This document shows, piece after piece, positions 32,617 through 45,331 of a stretch of 64,000 bases of DNA. Made by a program: the position numbers and the translations under genes. This stretch comes from Phaffia rhodozyma (lineage: Eukaryota > Basidiomycota > Tremellomycetes > Cystofilobasidiales > Mrakiaceae), in NCBI GenBank assembly GCA_014706385.1, contig JACGZH010000006.1, forward strand, positions 868,001-932,000, in the 5' to 3' direction. The notes below the pieces were generated by a model, which saw only the letters and a list, made by a program, of their open reading frames with translations, ran no database searches and was not told where the DNA came from. Every line of letters begins with the position of its first letter. Position 1 is the first letter of the stretch.

Positions 32617-33250
32617 GATATGATGTTCCGAAAAAGCGAAAGAACACGCAAGTTCTTTAACGTGAAAAGTGTCGACCTGTTTCTGGAATAGCGAAGAGCT
32701 ATATTATCCCTTCTGGGGTTAAGACCTATTCAAAGGCTTAGGAGCTGTTTGGTATTAAAAAAAAGAAAAGAAAAAAAAAGGAAGAGAAGTCGAGTCGGTC
32801 GACCAGTAAGAAGCAGACGACCAGACGGAAGGCAAATGAAAGTCAACAATCGATTCTATGCGCTCCATCTGCGTTGATAATAAACTAACCTGGCAAGGGT
32901 GTAATAAAGACGAGTGAGCTTCTTCCTGTACGACGAAGAGAAGTTCGTCAACCAGCAATTCAGAAGAGACCAGCAAGAAAGGAGAACTCCAGTTGAAAAA
33001 GAAGGAAAAAAATGTCGTCGTCAAAATTGATGTACTCTTCCTGTAGGATTTGAGCCCAGGCGGCTACAAATTTATCAGAATTACGTAAGCGGCCGGTTCC
33101 CGTCGGACGCGTTTGATTTTGTACATCCACAGAAGAAACAACAAGATCATTTGTGTTGGATAGAGAGAGCGTGTGTGATCAACCGGCATCGTCCATCCCA
33201 TCCTCTCTTACAAACGCGCTACCTTGATTGCTTCATTCTCTAAGCTCTAG
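32617..33250. promoter_or_regulatory. Divergent spacer between CCCH gene and the 33.2 kb gene
   Basis: 634 bp with an A-rich run on the plus strand (about 32755-32785) and an A8 near 32995. Two short minus-strand frames with splice-like signals (QILQEEYINFDDD near 33050; EEAHSSLLH near 32920) could be exons of a tiny gene, but I cannot assemble or recognise one. It is otherwise a promoter region. Confidence 0.4.
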
Positions 33251-36200
33251 ATGGATCATCCTCCTCTCACACCCACACGTATCACTGATAATTTACCATC
33301 CACCACTTCTACTTCCGTCTGTTCTCCTACCCAACTAATTAATCACGATCACGGCCACGACGCCTCGGATACAGAGTCCACGACAGCAGAGACCGCGTCG
33401 ACGTGTAGTTCGTTCGCCGAGTGGTCTTCTGGGTCCGATTCAGATTCGAATCCGAATAGGATCTTCTATGGTCCGACAAGAACTCCCGAACGGAAGCTCC
33501 TCCAGAAGGTCAGACACAAGGACTCGAGAGAGTTTCATAGGCGAAAGACACTCTGGGAGGATCCGAGTGTCCGAGCGGCAGATCGTTCAATCCTATCACC
33601 CACCAAGAGCAGTCAATGCGAGTTATCAGTCGTAACGAGTGGTATGTCTGTAACTCTTCTTTTCCAGAATTCGGTCTTGGCTAGTCTGATACCAAAGAAT
33701 CAATGTGATTCTTTGGCGTTTTCTGCCAATGGCTTGAGACAACAGTTCGATCCCCATGTTCAACTCCACCACCGCGGAACGTACGACGACCATCCCCTCA
33801 GACGCGTTTAGAATCCCCTAATAAATATATAGATAACCCTGCTAGCTCTCTTTCCACTCCTCCTGCTTCTCCTCCTCACTCGACAACGACTCCTTCACCA
33901 CCGACGCGTTCTCCCAAGTTTCCACCTTCACCTTCAGCTGTACCCGTGTGCGGCTCACCGTTTCCTACATACATCACCTCCCGTGCGCGAACTTTTCACC
34001 ACAACCGAAGGAAGCCATCCGACCTGGCGAAAGCAGACGAATCGTTTTCATCAGCGGACGGATCTATGTCGGCTGACTCCGAGGACGAGTTTGAGTATCA
34101 ACCTGAACCTGAATCTGTTCACCAACCAGAAGCAGCACCCCATGCAGAATTGGACGCGAACGAGGAGGACGAAGGAGAATGGGAGACCGAGGGAGAACAC
34201 GAAGAGGAAGAGGAAGAGGAAGAAGAAGAGGAAGCCGACGTTCCCAAAGAGGAGGACATCGATGAGACCGGTTGTGCGCTCGATCAGAGTGTGGAGAGTG
34301 CCAAACAGGAAGAATTAGAAGGAGAAAGAGAGAGAGAGCCCGAAGAAGAATTCGTGGTCGCTCAACCCACCGAGGATTGTATCTCGGGAGATCCTGTTGA
34401 AGCAGGTACTGAGCCGATCGCCATGATTCCTTTCGATATCGTCACGGAGGAGACCGCCGAAGAACACGCCCAGGACGTTACCGAAATCACTGTCGAGGAG
34501 ACCATCCCGATCATCACCCCACAGGTCGCCTCTGTCGTCACCGAAGAAACCATCGAGGAGATTGCCGAAGACTCGACAATGAAAATTCTACAAGAAGACT
34601 TTGAGGATATCTCCAAGAAGACTTTCAATGAGACGCCTGCAAATTTGGTTGAGGAGTCTATGGAGCAATCTACTGAGCTACCTGTCGAGGTGTATACGAA
34701 GGAAACCATAACGGAATCGACTGAAGAACGCGCAGAAGTCGCGACCTCTGACGCCCAATACGCGATGGACTTAGAAAGCGCTGATGGAAGCGGTGATAAA
34801 TCAGAGACAGACGTTCAGAAGGATGTGCGAGGTGAAGAAAGCGGGAAGGTCGTGGTGAATGGGGACAGTTCAGAGTTTACGAACCGTACGGAGGTTGAGG
34901 AGGTTGAGGAGGATGTTGGAAATGCAGGAGGCGTGGCTGACGAGGAAAGCGTGGTCAGCGCAGACCATATCGAGCCTTGCGCAGATGAAAACCAGGAAAT
35001 CAGCGGACAAGGCGAGGATGAGGTGCTGAGACTGCCACCGGATGAGACAAGGGACGATTTGGGGGAATCGAATGTGGAGAAATTCCAGCCGAGCGATCAA
35101 CCGCGCCTCGATGTTCTGACTTTCAGTCAGAGTGAAGAGGGATCAGCTGCTTTGCTGGACGGAGTCTCGCCTGTATCTCTTTGCCATCAGACTCCAACTT
35201 CGAGCCCGAAATTGTCTCCAGATCAGCTCGCAGCTCATTCGATAACGCCTAACACTTCTGCTGGGTTGGATGAACCGGCAATTTGCGAACGAATTCAACC
35301 AGCATATACAAACGCGCAATCGAATGTGTTGGTTGTTTCTTCTTTGAATCCAAAGGCGGTCCTTCCCGAACCTTTTTCTGAGCCTGTTCGTTCGACGCCG
35401 AAGCGCGTCCAAAAGTCTCCTGTTAAGAGCTCTCACTCTAAACGAAAATCGTCGCGTTCACAACCATCGTCCTCGTCAACGACCGCGGCCGCAGCGTCGC
35501 AAAGAATACTGTCGAAGCCTTCCGAGTTTGCGCTGAATGAGGCAGAGTCGACAAGACCTCAAGAACCGATCACATCGCCCGGCCCGTTAAGACAAACATT
35601 TCCTAATTCTGTTGCATCCACCTTTAGCTCTGGTTCCGGCTCTGATTCTACGTCAGCTTCTACGTTTATCAGTATACCACCAGTGTCTGTTTTGAAGCCT
35701 CTGTCTGTATCACTATCTCTACCTTCTGCGACGGGTACCGCTTCGTCGTCTCCAGCGTTTTCTTCTTCGAGGCTACAAGGACCGAGCCGGTCGTTTGGGT
35801 CCAACGCCGAATCAAAGGTCCCCAAACGAGACATCAATGTACCCGAGAGATCAGCACTTTCCAAGGTTTGTTCAAATAATTCTCTCTTTCATCCTGTCTG
35901 TCTTTGGAGTTGACTCAGGTCTTTTCTTTCCTTTCTTCTCTTTCTTTCAACTGAAATTTGACCGAATACAACTGTTTTTCTATCATTTATAGTCCGCTTT
36001 CCGGCCGACACTGAGCAACAAGGCTCGCGGATATATCCCAGGGGTCTCTGTCAAGTCTAGGGGAGGATACTCATCGCCCTCGAAATCCACGATATTAGGT
36101 CCGCCCGTCAGAGTCCTCCATTCACCTACGACCCGGTCATCATCCTCGACGACAGCGACATTTCTTGGATCTCACTCGATCGGCCCGCTCTCAAGATCGA

Positions 36201-37892
36201 CCGGGTCGGTATCTCCTGCTCCAGGGATCGCTCCCACGGTGTTACCTCGAGTGAGACCATTAGGCGGGACGAGCTCAGGGTCTCTCGGCCATGGGTTACA
36301 GAAGGACGTTCCGTCCGAGGCGTTGACTGTTGGTTTGACGAGAAAGACATTTGATCAACACAGAACAAAAGATCATTCGGCTAAAGTCGAAGGAGGCGCA
36401 GGGCCTGGATTGGGAAATAGTGTCCGGTCGGTTTCGTCCTCGTTGATACCTACCTCTGCCTCTGCCTCTGCCTTCACTTCGGTCCCATTGTCGTCAGCGC
36501 CATCCTTGGTTTCGCCGTCCACTAAGACAACCGGACAGGATAGACCGAGCGGACCGGCTAGTTCTCTTCGATCGATACCTACTCGTCGGTCAGCTCGAGC
36601 GGCAGGCGAACCTGTGGGAAGCGCAGCTCCGACTATCGCCTTGCCACCGGTCTCGCATCGATCTAGAACTGGGTTTGGTGGCGGAAGTGGAGGTGGTGTG
36701 TTGACGACTAGTTCGGCCGGTGCGGTTCATTCGATAGCCTCATCGACAATTCCTTCTCTGGCCATGAAACCCAGAAGACTTCCTCACTCTGCTTTGAACG
36801 GTTCTACCGCGTCTTCTTCATCCGCTTCCTTGCCAACAGTTCTAACTCCTCCTCCTCCCGTTCCTCCGCTTCCGTCGGCGTTAGCAGCACCGCCGGCGAT
36901 GGCAAACCCAGTTGTGCCGGCGCCGCCACCAATGTTGAGCAAAGATCTAGCTAGTCTGACGGATCACAACACGATTGTGAACGGTGTGCTTTTCTGTGCG
37001 TTGACTCGGACGGTCGTTCGTCGGGAAGGTGAGCATCGGCCATCGTCACCCGGACCTAAGAAGAAAAGTCCCCTGGCGATGGCGGCGGCGAGTAGCAGCA
37101 GCAGTAGAAGCACGTCCGGCGCTGGAACCGGTAGAGGAAGGAAAGTGTCTTTCGGTAGCGAGAGTGAGGAAGAAGAAGAAGAAGAAGATGGTGCTTGGCC
37201 TGGACTCAATGGCGGGGGCTCAGTTAGCGATCAAGAGAAGAAAACTCATTTGCTCGGACCTGGGGAGGATGAGGTGTTTGTGTCACCTATCCGGAAAAAC
37301 CGCTCGTCGGCTACCTGCGGGAGAAAACAACTTTGGTCGGGGTCGACGAGCGCCGTGGAAGCACGACGGTCAAGCGACAGGATGGTGAAATGGAAGAAAT
37401 CTTTGGTGGTATCCAACAGTCGATCTGGAGCTGATCGAACATATCAGTCGACTGAGGAAATTTCGGCTGAGCTGAAAAAGAGTTGCATCAAGCCGACTGC
37501 TTCGGTAAGTTCATTGTCATTATTGTTTTTTCATCGTTGTTTGTTTTCGAGTTATTCTACTTTCCATTTGATCTTTTTCAATAAAGTTCTCCGAAGAGCA
37601 TCGAGGGTGGTCCTCATTTTCTTTCTTCATAGAATATGACGGAGTCTTTCCCTGCTTCTTTTTCTCCTTCCGCGATACATACGCCGTCCGTACACGTGTT
37701 CAGAGATTGATTCCGATCCTTTCTTTTCACACTTTCTTTCAGCTGGACGTTCACGGAAACCTTGATCTAACAAAGTTACCACCGTTGACGTCCATCATCA
37801 AGAGGACCAAGGTGACGTACGTCCGGTTTGTGTACGACGACGACCTTCCCAAGGCTCCGGCCGGGGAAAAGAAGAAGAAGAGAGGAAAGTAG
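33251..37892 (+). CDS. Large low-complexity protein of unknown function (1409 aa)
   Basis: Five exons in consistent phase: 33251-33641, 33746-35865, 35993-37504, 37633-37689 and 37743-37892. The start is MDHPPLTPTRI. The N-terminal third is Ser/Pro-rich (TPPASPPHSTTTPSPPTRSP). A highly acidic region follows (Glu runs near 34190-34250), with degenerate VTEET.EE repeats to about 34750. The middle is Ser-rich with basic patches (VQKSPVKSSHSKRKSSRS), then Pro-rich (LTPPPPVPPLPSALAAPP). The one compact, conserved-looking block is at the C-terminus: SCIKPTAS, then LDVHGNLDLTKLPPLTSIIK and RTKVTYVRFVYDDD, then a Lys-rich end. I do not recognise the family. Much of it is probably disordered and phosphorylated; a nuclear location is suggested by the basic clusters but unproven. 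Confidence 0.75.
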
Positions 37893-38145
37893 TAGAGTGT
37901 GTGCGCGTACGTGCATATATGAACTGAGCCGTACCCGTAGGTTCTACAAATTCCAACGTTTATGTTTTCTCTCCTCTACCAACTCTTCGTCTTTTTGTCC
38001 TTCGTTTCTCTTTTCGTACTTTTCTTCTTTTCATTAGATCTCCAATTGCTTCGGCTGTTCATTGTTTCAATTAGGTTTCTTAATTATCGATTCTGATAGA
38101 CTCGGATCTATGTTCATCTGTTTTCGTATTCTCTGCTTTACCCGA

Positions 38146-38148
<3 letters not shown>

Positions 38149-38184
<36 letters not shown>
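38149..38184 (+). repeat. (TG)18 microsatellite
   Basis: Thirty-six bases of uninterrupted TG lie about 260 bp downstream of the stop codon of the 1409-residue gene. Confidence 0.95.
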
Positions 38185-38186
<2 letters not shown>

Positions 38187-38820
38187 GTGTGAAGTGAGAA
38201 GTGTGACCGACCCGGATCCAATACTCAATTAATTACTCGATTGATTCATCCATTGCGTAGGATGTCTCGCCATAAATTACACTCAATGGCGATACAACAA
38301 AAGATAGTGATTTTAACAATAATGGCGATAACGATAACAGTGACAACAATGATGTGAACGAGAACAATGATGACCGTAACAATAGAAAAAAAGATAGATA
38401 GTTAGAAGAACAATGGATGATTTTCATAGGATTCTGCCGACTGAGACTGTAAGAACAAAAGATGTAGAGTGACTGGTTGGAACCAGAGTAAACGATCGGA
38501 AGGAGGAGGAGATAGGCGAGGGAAACAGCCAAAAGAACCCATCTGTGCAAGATGACTCTACCACGAACGACTTTATCGAATAGAGCAAGGGCTGAAGAAA
38601 CGAATAAAGAATTAGAATAATCTGAACTGTTATACAACGTGGAAATGTTAAGCCCGAGGGAGGCGAACGATGGAGATCGCACACGCCACCCAGAATATGA
38701 GAAGAAGGGTTGGGTTCCGGTGGTTCACTCGCCCGTTGCGGAACAAAGGAAAAACGTCCCGGAGCAAACATCGGACGCGTGTATTTTTGGGAAGCTCGGC
38801 TGAGCAAGCCGGTGGACGAC

Positions 38821-38882
38821 CAAGCAAACGAACGCAAACGAACGCAAACCCAAAGCAAACCAAAAGCAAACCAAAAGCAAAC
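38821..38882 (+). repeat. CAAACG/CAAAAG short tandem array
   Basis: Related 8-10 bp units (AACGCAAACG twice, then CAAAAGCAAAC twice) form an A/C-rich array in the spacer. Confidence 0.75.
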
Positions 38883-39795
38883 GAGATCAGACGAGATCAA
38901 GTCAGCCATCTTCCCGTCGATCACGTCCGCTCTTTCGTGTCGTCAGCACGCCCGACACGCATCCGAACGAGGCGGGTCTTGACGAATGAAACGCACGCGC
39001 GCACGCGCACGCTCAAGTTAACAAATCGGCCCCCTCCCGCTTGGGACATTAGACGCACATACCTTCTCTCTCTATTTCGTCTATTTCTTTTGTCCGTCTC
39101 TTTTCCTTCTGTTTTGTCTTCTTCTTCATAGGAACAACCTCCGTTTGTTTCTCTTCCTTCGTTTCCTTCTTCTTTTCCTTTTCTCCTTCGCCTACCCGGT
39201 TAGACTCCTTTCTCTCCACCCCTTCCATTCCTTTGTCCCCATTTCTTTCCTTTGGTAGATCCAAAAAAAAAAACAAAAAAAAAACAAGAATATACACACA
39301 ATAAAAATACAGAAAAACACCAAAAAATAACACTCACATTCACACAACAAAGAATCTTCTAACGCTGGTCGTTCTACACTCTGTCGACGTTTCTCGTCAA
39401 AGTCTGCACCTTTCTTTCTTGTTTTGTCTGTGAGTGATCCGTTGGTTCTGGTCGTCTGTCGTCCGTTCTGGACGCGTCCGTCCATCTACCTCTTTTTACC
39501 CCTGGGTCGATCGCTTTGTCCTTCCCGAGTACCCCTGAGCTGACACTCTTTGACTGTCGCGTCTCTATCCTTCGTGTCTCAAGACATCGTCCAATTCTTG
39601 CATTGTCCTCTGCTTTTTCCCGAGAAAGGAGCCTTGTGAGTGTCTCTGATTCCCCTTTGTATCTATCCTTCTGCCCGTTCGGGACACCGCCTGATCGTCC
39701 CTCGTTCAGATCACAACTCTTATCATCCAAAGCCCTGAGCGCCAAGATAATCCTCGTCCAAAGATAGAACATATCCTCTGCCTCTCTTGTCTGCC

Positions 39796-41616
39796 ATGCT
39801 AGCTTACACCGTTCAATCAGCCTCTTCATCCTTCCTCGCCGAGACGTGTGCCGAAGCAGTGCTTTACTCTTCTCCCGACTTGTCTCCAGAACTCTTCTAT
39901 ACCCCTTGCTTCCAAACCCCGAGTCCTTCCGAGAAAGCCGCTCAAAAGAGTGCTCAACGCGAGCGAGCCAGGCGTCGGGAGACCATCTGCAACACTCCCA
40001 GTTGGGGACTCTCTTCCGTCCAGGAGGAAGCCGACAGTGATTCCACGCCTGAGGACGGTCAGCTTATCTCACCATCTTTGCTTTCTGCCATGGATATGCG
40101 TGCATCAACTGACGCGATCCAATTCCTTCTTTTCTTTGGCATTCTCTCTCTTCTTACCTTCTTTGTCTCTTCTCTTGCGCCTTGGTCAAGCAGATCAATT
40201 CCAGTTCCGTTTTCAGTCCGCTGTCCGACTCAGGCCCCGTCGGGTGTCCAGCAGCCCAAAAGCTCTCCACCTATCACCTTCTCACATGGTTCCTTCACGA
40301 TCGACACAAGTCAACCCGACCTTGTCGAGCCCTGTTCCTCTTGCCTTCTCATTCTCTCCTTCTGAGAACAACAGGGATCTGCGTGTAAGTTGCTAAGATT
40401 ATTTCCCCCTTTTCCGACTCGAACTTGGCATGACACTTGGCTGACTGCATCGGCCATCAATACTATCATCACTTGTTTGTAAATCCTGCCCGTAAAACAG
40501 TCTGGTGGTCTCACTGGCTCCGTCGTCGCGTCTCACGACATGTCCCCTCACTTTTCTTCTAGACAACAACATTCTATTTCTGAAGAGGAGGAGGTTCCTG
40601 GCATGACCATCCATTCTGGTTCCGATGAGGACGACGGATCTGATTCAGGTAGTTGCATGACCCCAATAGGCGCGTCCACTTTCGGAGCTCAGTCTACGCT
40701 TGTCCAGGCAGAGGATGACGGCGAGATCGAAGGAGACCAAACCGTTGAGCTCGGTCGTCGTCCTTGTTTTGCCATTCTCAAACGGCGAATCTCTTCCACC
40801 AAGAACAACGCTCCTGCCCAACTTCCGCATCCAATGGCCGGCCCTCTGAAATCAATCTTCGGAGTCGGCGCCTCTAGAAATCTACCTTCTTCTGGACCAG
40901 CGGTCAGACCATTCGACGACAAGCGGCATTTCTCTCTTCCCTCGCTCGCTCAAATCCAGCGCAGAGTAGCGTACCATCAAAGTAATCATCAGCATCACCA
41001 ACAACGGCAAAAGCATTCGGCCAACAAGCATCTCCCGGTCCGACGCTCATCCGACCCAGAGGCAATTGTCACCCAGTTCCTCGCGCCCAGTATCTCGGTG
41101 ACCACCCCGGAGGAAGAAACGACGTCGTACTTTGACCACACCCCGATCTCGGTTTCCAGCAGACTTCCACCCTTCTTGCTTGCCCGACGTCAGCGGGAAC
41201 AACAGGAAGATCAAAAAACTGTCACACCACCTCGAGCCCTGATCGACCTGCCCGAGCTAGTTTCCACCCCGCCCACCACGATGAGGGTTGACCAGCTGAT
41301 CGTTCCCACGCTCACTATCACCCCTCCACCCGAGCGGGAAGAGTCCTCCAGACTCGTCAGGCAAGTCATGGAAGTAGGCCGAAGACGGATCGATAGATCG
41401 CTCAGAGACAGAAAGGCGAGAAGTCTCGGGGTCGAGTTAGATTGGATGAGTGCACTCCAGGAGGAGGACGACGACGACTCGGCCGAAGGTCAACAGTCAG
41501 AGCAGGCACCGCAACCTCGGCTTGCCCGATACGGCCAATTCAGACACCACAGACCAACCGACGCGCAGGATCTGAAAAGCGATAGTATCCAAAGAAGGAA
41601 GAGCCTGTGCATCTGA
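39796..41616 (+). CDS. Unknown Ser/Pro-rich protein (522 aa)
   Basis: Three exons in consistent phase: 39796-40057, 40194-40384 and 40501-41616. The ATG opens MLAYTVQSASSSFLAETCAE. Visible blocks are LYSSPDLSPELFYTPCFQTP, a basic stretch QRERARRRETICNTPSWG, FQFRFQSAVRLRPRRVSSSP, RQQHSISEEEEVPGM and VELGRRPCFAILKRRISS. Then GPLKSIFGVGASRNL and a C-terminal coiled region (LVRQVMEVGRRRIDRSLRDR) follow. I do not recognise a family. The short motifs around Ser-Pro and Arg-Arg-Ser suggest a phosphorylated regulatory protein, which is only inference. It is preceded by an unusually long CT-rich leader. Confidence 0.7.
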
Positions 41617-42699
41617 GGCCCCGATCTCTGACATCACAAATCTTGTCATCATGTTCCTCTGAGACTCTTTTCTCTTAAGCTTGTTGCTTATACCTACCTC
41701 TCTACTCATGGTTTTCTTTGCGCTCATTCTATACTCCCAACGTCCCTTCTCACTTTTCAATTCCTTCCATATTTATCATGTCCATCCATTTATCCAAACA
41801 TTCAGACATGGGTCACCCCTTCCACTTCTCTCTGTTCACTTTCTCCTTTCCTTTCCACCCACACATTCACAAGCAACACGTATTCAGAGCGGATAGTACG
41901 TAATCTATATGCCGGGGGGGGGGGGGGGTCGCTCTTATCCGCTTTACGTAGAAGTCAATCCCTGCGTCGACAACCCATCCTTTTTTCTTTCTACCACCTT
42001 CTCCTCTCGTCTTGTCCTGATAGCCTTTTCTCCTTATCACCTTACCGATCTCGGGGTTTCCTCCTTGATCTGGTATCATTGAACCCCACTCTATATGCTT
42101 CTCTGTAGAGCTGGTCTCGCATCGTCGCATCCCCATCCTATTCTTCCTTTCCCCTCCTCCCTTCATCTCCCCGTTTCCCACTTCCATTTTTCTCTCCTCC
42201 ATTCGCTTCCCTCCCCTCAAGGTCCCAAGTTTTTCCTTGTTTTATGTGATGTACTATTTTATAGATAATCAAAGTTCTCCCAACTCTTTTCTCAGTTTCA
42301 TTCGGGCTCGTTTCTGGAAATCGCCTTGACATATAAGCGCGGCAGACATGACTCCTAGCCGTTTCTCTTTTTGTCGTTTCTCTGTGTGTTCCGTCCGGTT
42401 CCATTTGATATACATATTATCGGTCTCCCTCCATCATTACAAAAGAAGAGAGAGTGGTCGAGGAACAAGGGGTCGACCATCCGAATTATTCTGGACGACC
42501 TTTCCATCTTGAGTCTTCTCCCTCCGACATGTCCTACATCCATTCTATATCAATCGTTCATACCTCTTCCGATCGAATTCGAGTTATCATCTTTCTCGAC
42601 AGTTTACCAACCACCTATGGTCTCTGTTCTCTCCCTTCTGCCTTTTCTCACTCAATGCTACGCTCGACGTGATCACATTCGTCTTTGTTGATAACCATG
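41617..42699. other. 1.1 kb spacer between convergent genes
   Basis: The spacer lies between the stops of the 522-residue gene and BRE2/ASH2. It holds a G15 run at 41914-41928 and CT-rich sequence over much of 41970-42230. Scattered frames match nothing I recognise. Confidence 0.5.
41914..41928 (+). repeat. G15 homopolymer
   Basis: Fifteen consecutive G residues; the length is likely uncertain in the assembly. Confidence 0.9.
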
Positions 42700-45331
42700 T
42701 CAATTGTTGCTGTTATCAGCCTGCGTTTCCTCGGTTGCTGATGTCAGATCCGAAGTCGAATCTGGACCTAACCTTGAGCTGGACAGGTTCTTGTCTGTTT
42801 GGATCGTGGGTGTTTGGTCGACCATGCTTGTGCCTGCGTTAATATTTGCGCTCGTGTTCTCTGGCTCAGTCGGATGAGAGTAGGTGCCGTTAGGTGGGGG
42901 GGATACTGTCGATGCAGGGGCTGGGTTCGACTGAGATTGAGAGAAGAGTACGGAACGATTGAACGACGATGACGGTGATGTGGACGATGGAGAGGAGGCT
43001 GTGGACCCGATGAACGACGGTTCCATCTCGGTCAAGCGAGGTGGAACGTCGGTGGGATGTATGGTAGTCGGCATCGACACAGTCGTCGTCGTCGTCGTCT
43101 CTGGCAAATTTGTTTGAGATACAGACAGAAGGGGGATATCAGGTGAAGGAGGTGAGTGGGAACGGGAACGAGAGTCGGGGTGGGAATTCATCGTCTCATC
43201 ATCCGACGAGAGCGCCAGCCCAAGACGACTCCTCTTGTAGACTTTCTTCGCCGGACCCAGAAAGGAGCTAGCTGGCTTGTCGACTGCCTCTGTCGAACCC
43301 AGTATCGGGTCATGCTCCTGATGTGACAAAGCTTCGTCTGTCGGCGTCTGTCCGGTTGTTCCAGGTGGCATCTGACCGACGGTGGGAACCAAGACGCTTG
43401 ATTTTCGTTTTTCCACTTTCGGTCGGATCAGATTGACGGTCGAAGGGACGTCCTCCGGAGCGACGTATGTTTTGAGGAACGTCTGTTCGTCCCTCTCGTC
43501 GAGCACTCGATGCTCCTCCATGTATCCTTCGTACCGGGCCGAAAGTGGAAGCCACGTTCGGGAGCTCATCGGGGCGGCAAGAGCCAGGTTAGGAAGAACG
43601 TCCGGGAGGGCAGTAGATGTCGGTTCATCTTTGGACCCTGATTCTGATTTGACCGTGACCATCGAGTCCGATGCAGGCTCGGACGTCGACGTCGATTCCG
43701 GCTGTCGCATGAGCTCCTGACTGTCCAAGTAAGATTCTATATCGTCCGGGGGAGGAAACTTGAAGTCTGGCCCTGGGTTGAAAGTGACTCTCCCTCCACC
43801 ATAGACACTTAGAAAGGGATAATATCCTAACGTCCCATCATCCGTCGCGCCGCCTGAGCCAATACCCAGCCCCGGTCCAGTCCCGGTCTGTGTCGTGCTC
43901 TTTGACTTTACCGTCTTTTTGACTGAGCTCGGGAAAGGTGGGAGAGGCCGATAGTCGAACAGATCGGTGAATGCATAACCCGGGCTTGAGCCATTCACAA
44001 AGAACGCAATCTTGCTTCCTTTGAGTACGGGAAGAGGTCGAAGAGGTTGAGCGCCGATCGCAGGCCGCATGGAGTCAACGGAAGGTAAAGTCTTGTTCGT
44101 GATTCGGGTGGACTTCTTACGTTTCCCATTGCTTGTCGAGGTCGTTCCGGTAGATACTACAGGTGCCGACACAGATTTCGGAGGAGGTAGTAACAGGGTG
44201 TCCATCTCTTTGGTCGGAGGTGGATCTATTGTCTCGAAATACAACTGAGATTTATATCGAATAGGGATCCGCTGACGGACGATTTGTGGAGATGTTGGTC
44301 TATCCACCGGGGGTGCTGGAACATCGGTAGTACCCGAGGGGGGGTTAGTCTTTTCAAGAACTTGCTCATGATCAATCTCATCGGCTGTGGGATCTTGGTG
44401 AACGTCTACCATCTTCGGGATGTTTCCTTCCTCCCAAACGACCTCTTTCCCTTTCCCTTTACCTTCCTCCGGTAACGAGATCCAAAGTCCAACGACATCA
44501 CCCGTTCGGAATCCATTTTCAAAGTACTTTTTCGTCCGCGAGCATGTCACCTTTTCGCCCGTTTTGTCTCTCACACCGTACGAGTAACCGTCCAACCCAA
44601 CCGGGCTGTTCAAACTAGCTTCTTTTCGCCCCCAGCCCAGCCGGACGTGGGCTCCGTCGAGTGTCGCAGATGAGGTATGCGAGGTCGGGGAATCTCCACC
44701 TCCTCGGTCAACAGTAAACTCGCAATAGAACGAGCCGGACCGAACGGGTGTGGTCGCTCTACCGGAACGAAAGCCGGTAGCGGACGACGCCGTCAACGCC
44801 GAGGGGGAGACTCGAAGATGAGCCGACCGGTCAGAAAATGAAAGGTGTGGAATAGAAACGTCGGCAAATTGTGGGATGTATCGAAGGAACGGATGATGTG
44901 GAGAAGGTGAGGACACTGGTGAAGGTGCACATGGGATGTATGAGAATCCTATGGGAACGAAAAGAGAACAAAAAAGAGTGCAAGAGAAAGTGAAAGAGAC
45001 AACGTCCATGAGCATCATAAAAGGGGATTTGAGCTACAATAGATCGAAGGGACGCCGAACCTCCTTTGTTGATAGGTATATCTTGAGTGAGAAACAACCC
45101 ATCGGCTTCTGTTTCTGGAGTGGGCACAAAAACCGGCAGCTTAGCCACCTGGCCGTCCTCCAACCCCGAGATGGACAGGTAGGCCGTAGGAGTGCTGCTC
45201 TGTTCGGGCGACCTTGATGCAGACGAGTGAGCGCGGTCTTGAGTAGTGATTGCAATTGATTGTTGTTGAATCAAACTCAACGATGGAGAAGGCGAAGGCG
45301 AGGGTGAAGGTGAAGGGACATCCAGACTCAT
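42700..45331 (-). CDS. BRE2: COMPASS subunit BRE2/ASH2-like (SPRY domain)
   Basis: Component of the Set1/COMPASS histone H3K4 methyltransferase. Two exons in phase (45061-45331 and 42700-44948) give 839 residues from the ATG MSLDVPSPSPSPSPSPSLSL. The SPRY domain begins YIPCAPSPVSSPSPHHPFLR and includes VSIPHLSFSDRSAHLRVSPS, SGSFYCEFTV and AHVRLGWGRKEASLNSPVGL. It continues with DGYSYGVRDKTGEKVTCSRT, YFENGFRTGDVVGLWISLPE and, after an insert, KIAFFVNGSSPGYAFTDLFD, LGYYPFLSVYGGGRVTFNPG and PDFKFPPPDD. The insert between the two halves (roughly residues 250-440) is low-complexity, as in other fungal Bre2 proteins. A long Ser/Thr/Pro-rich tail of about 330 residues follows the domain. No PHD/winged-helix N-terminal module of animal Ash2L is present. 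Confidence 0.93.

Larger units (their letters stand above)
37893..39795. other. 1.9 kb spacer with microsatellite and CT-rich leader
   Basis: It contains a (TG)18 tract, an AACGCAAACG / CAAAAGCAAAC tandem array (38821-38882), a CG-rich patch (about 38990-39015) and a pyrimidine-rich zone from about 39055 to 39240 with A9/A8 runs near 39262-39285. The last 700 bp are probably promoter and leader of the next gene. Minus-strand frames at 38233-38924 show no recognisable domain and were not called. Confidence 0.5.

Noticed and set aside
32980..33065. tRNA-like T-arm (GGCTCAAATCC on the minus strand)
   Set aside because: No matching acceptor, D-arm or anticodon arm could be folded around it and the GTTC core is not present.
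38233..38924. Minus-strand frames of 149 and 166 codons
   Set aside because: They overlap each other in different frames within low-complexity spacer DNA and contain no domain.
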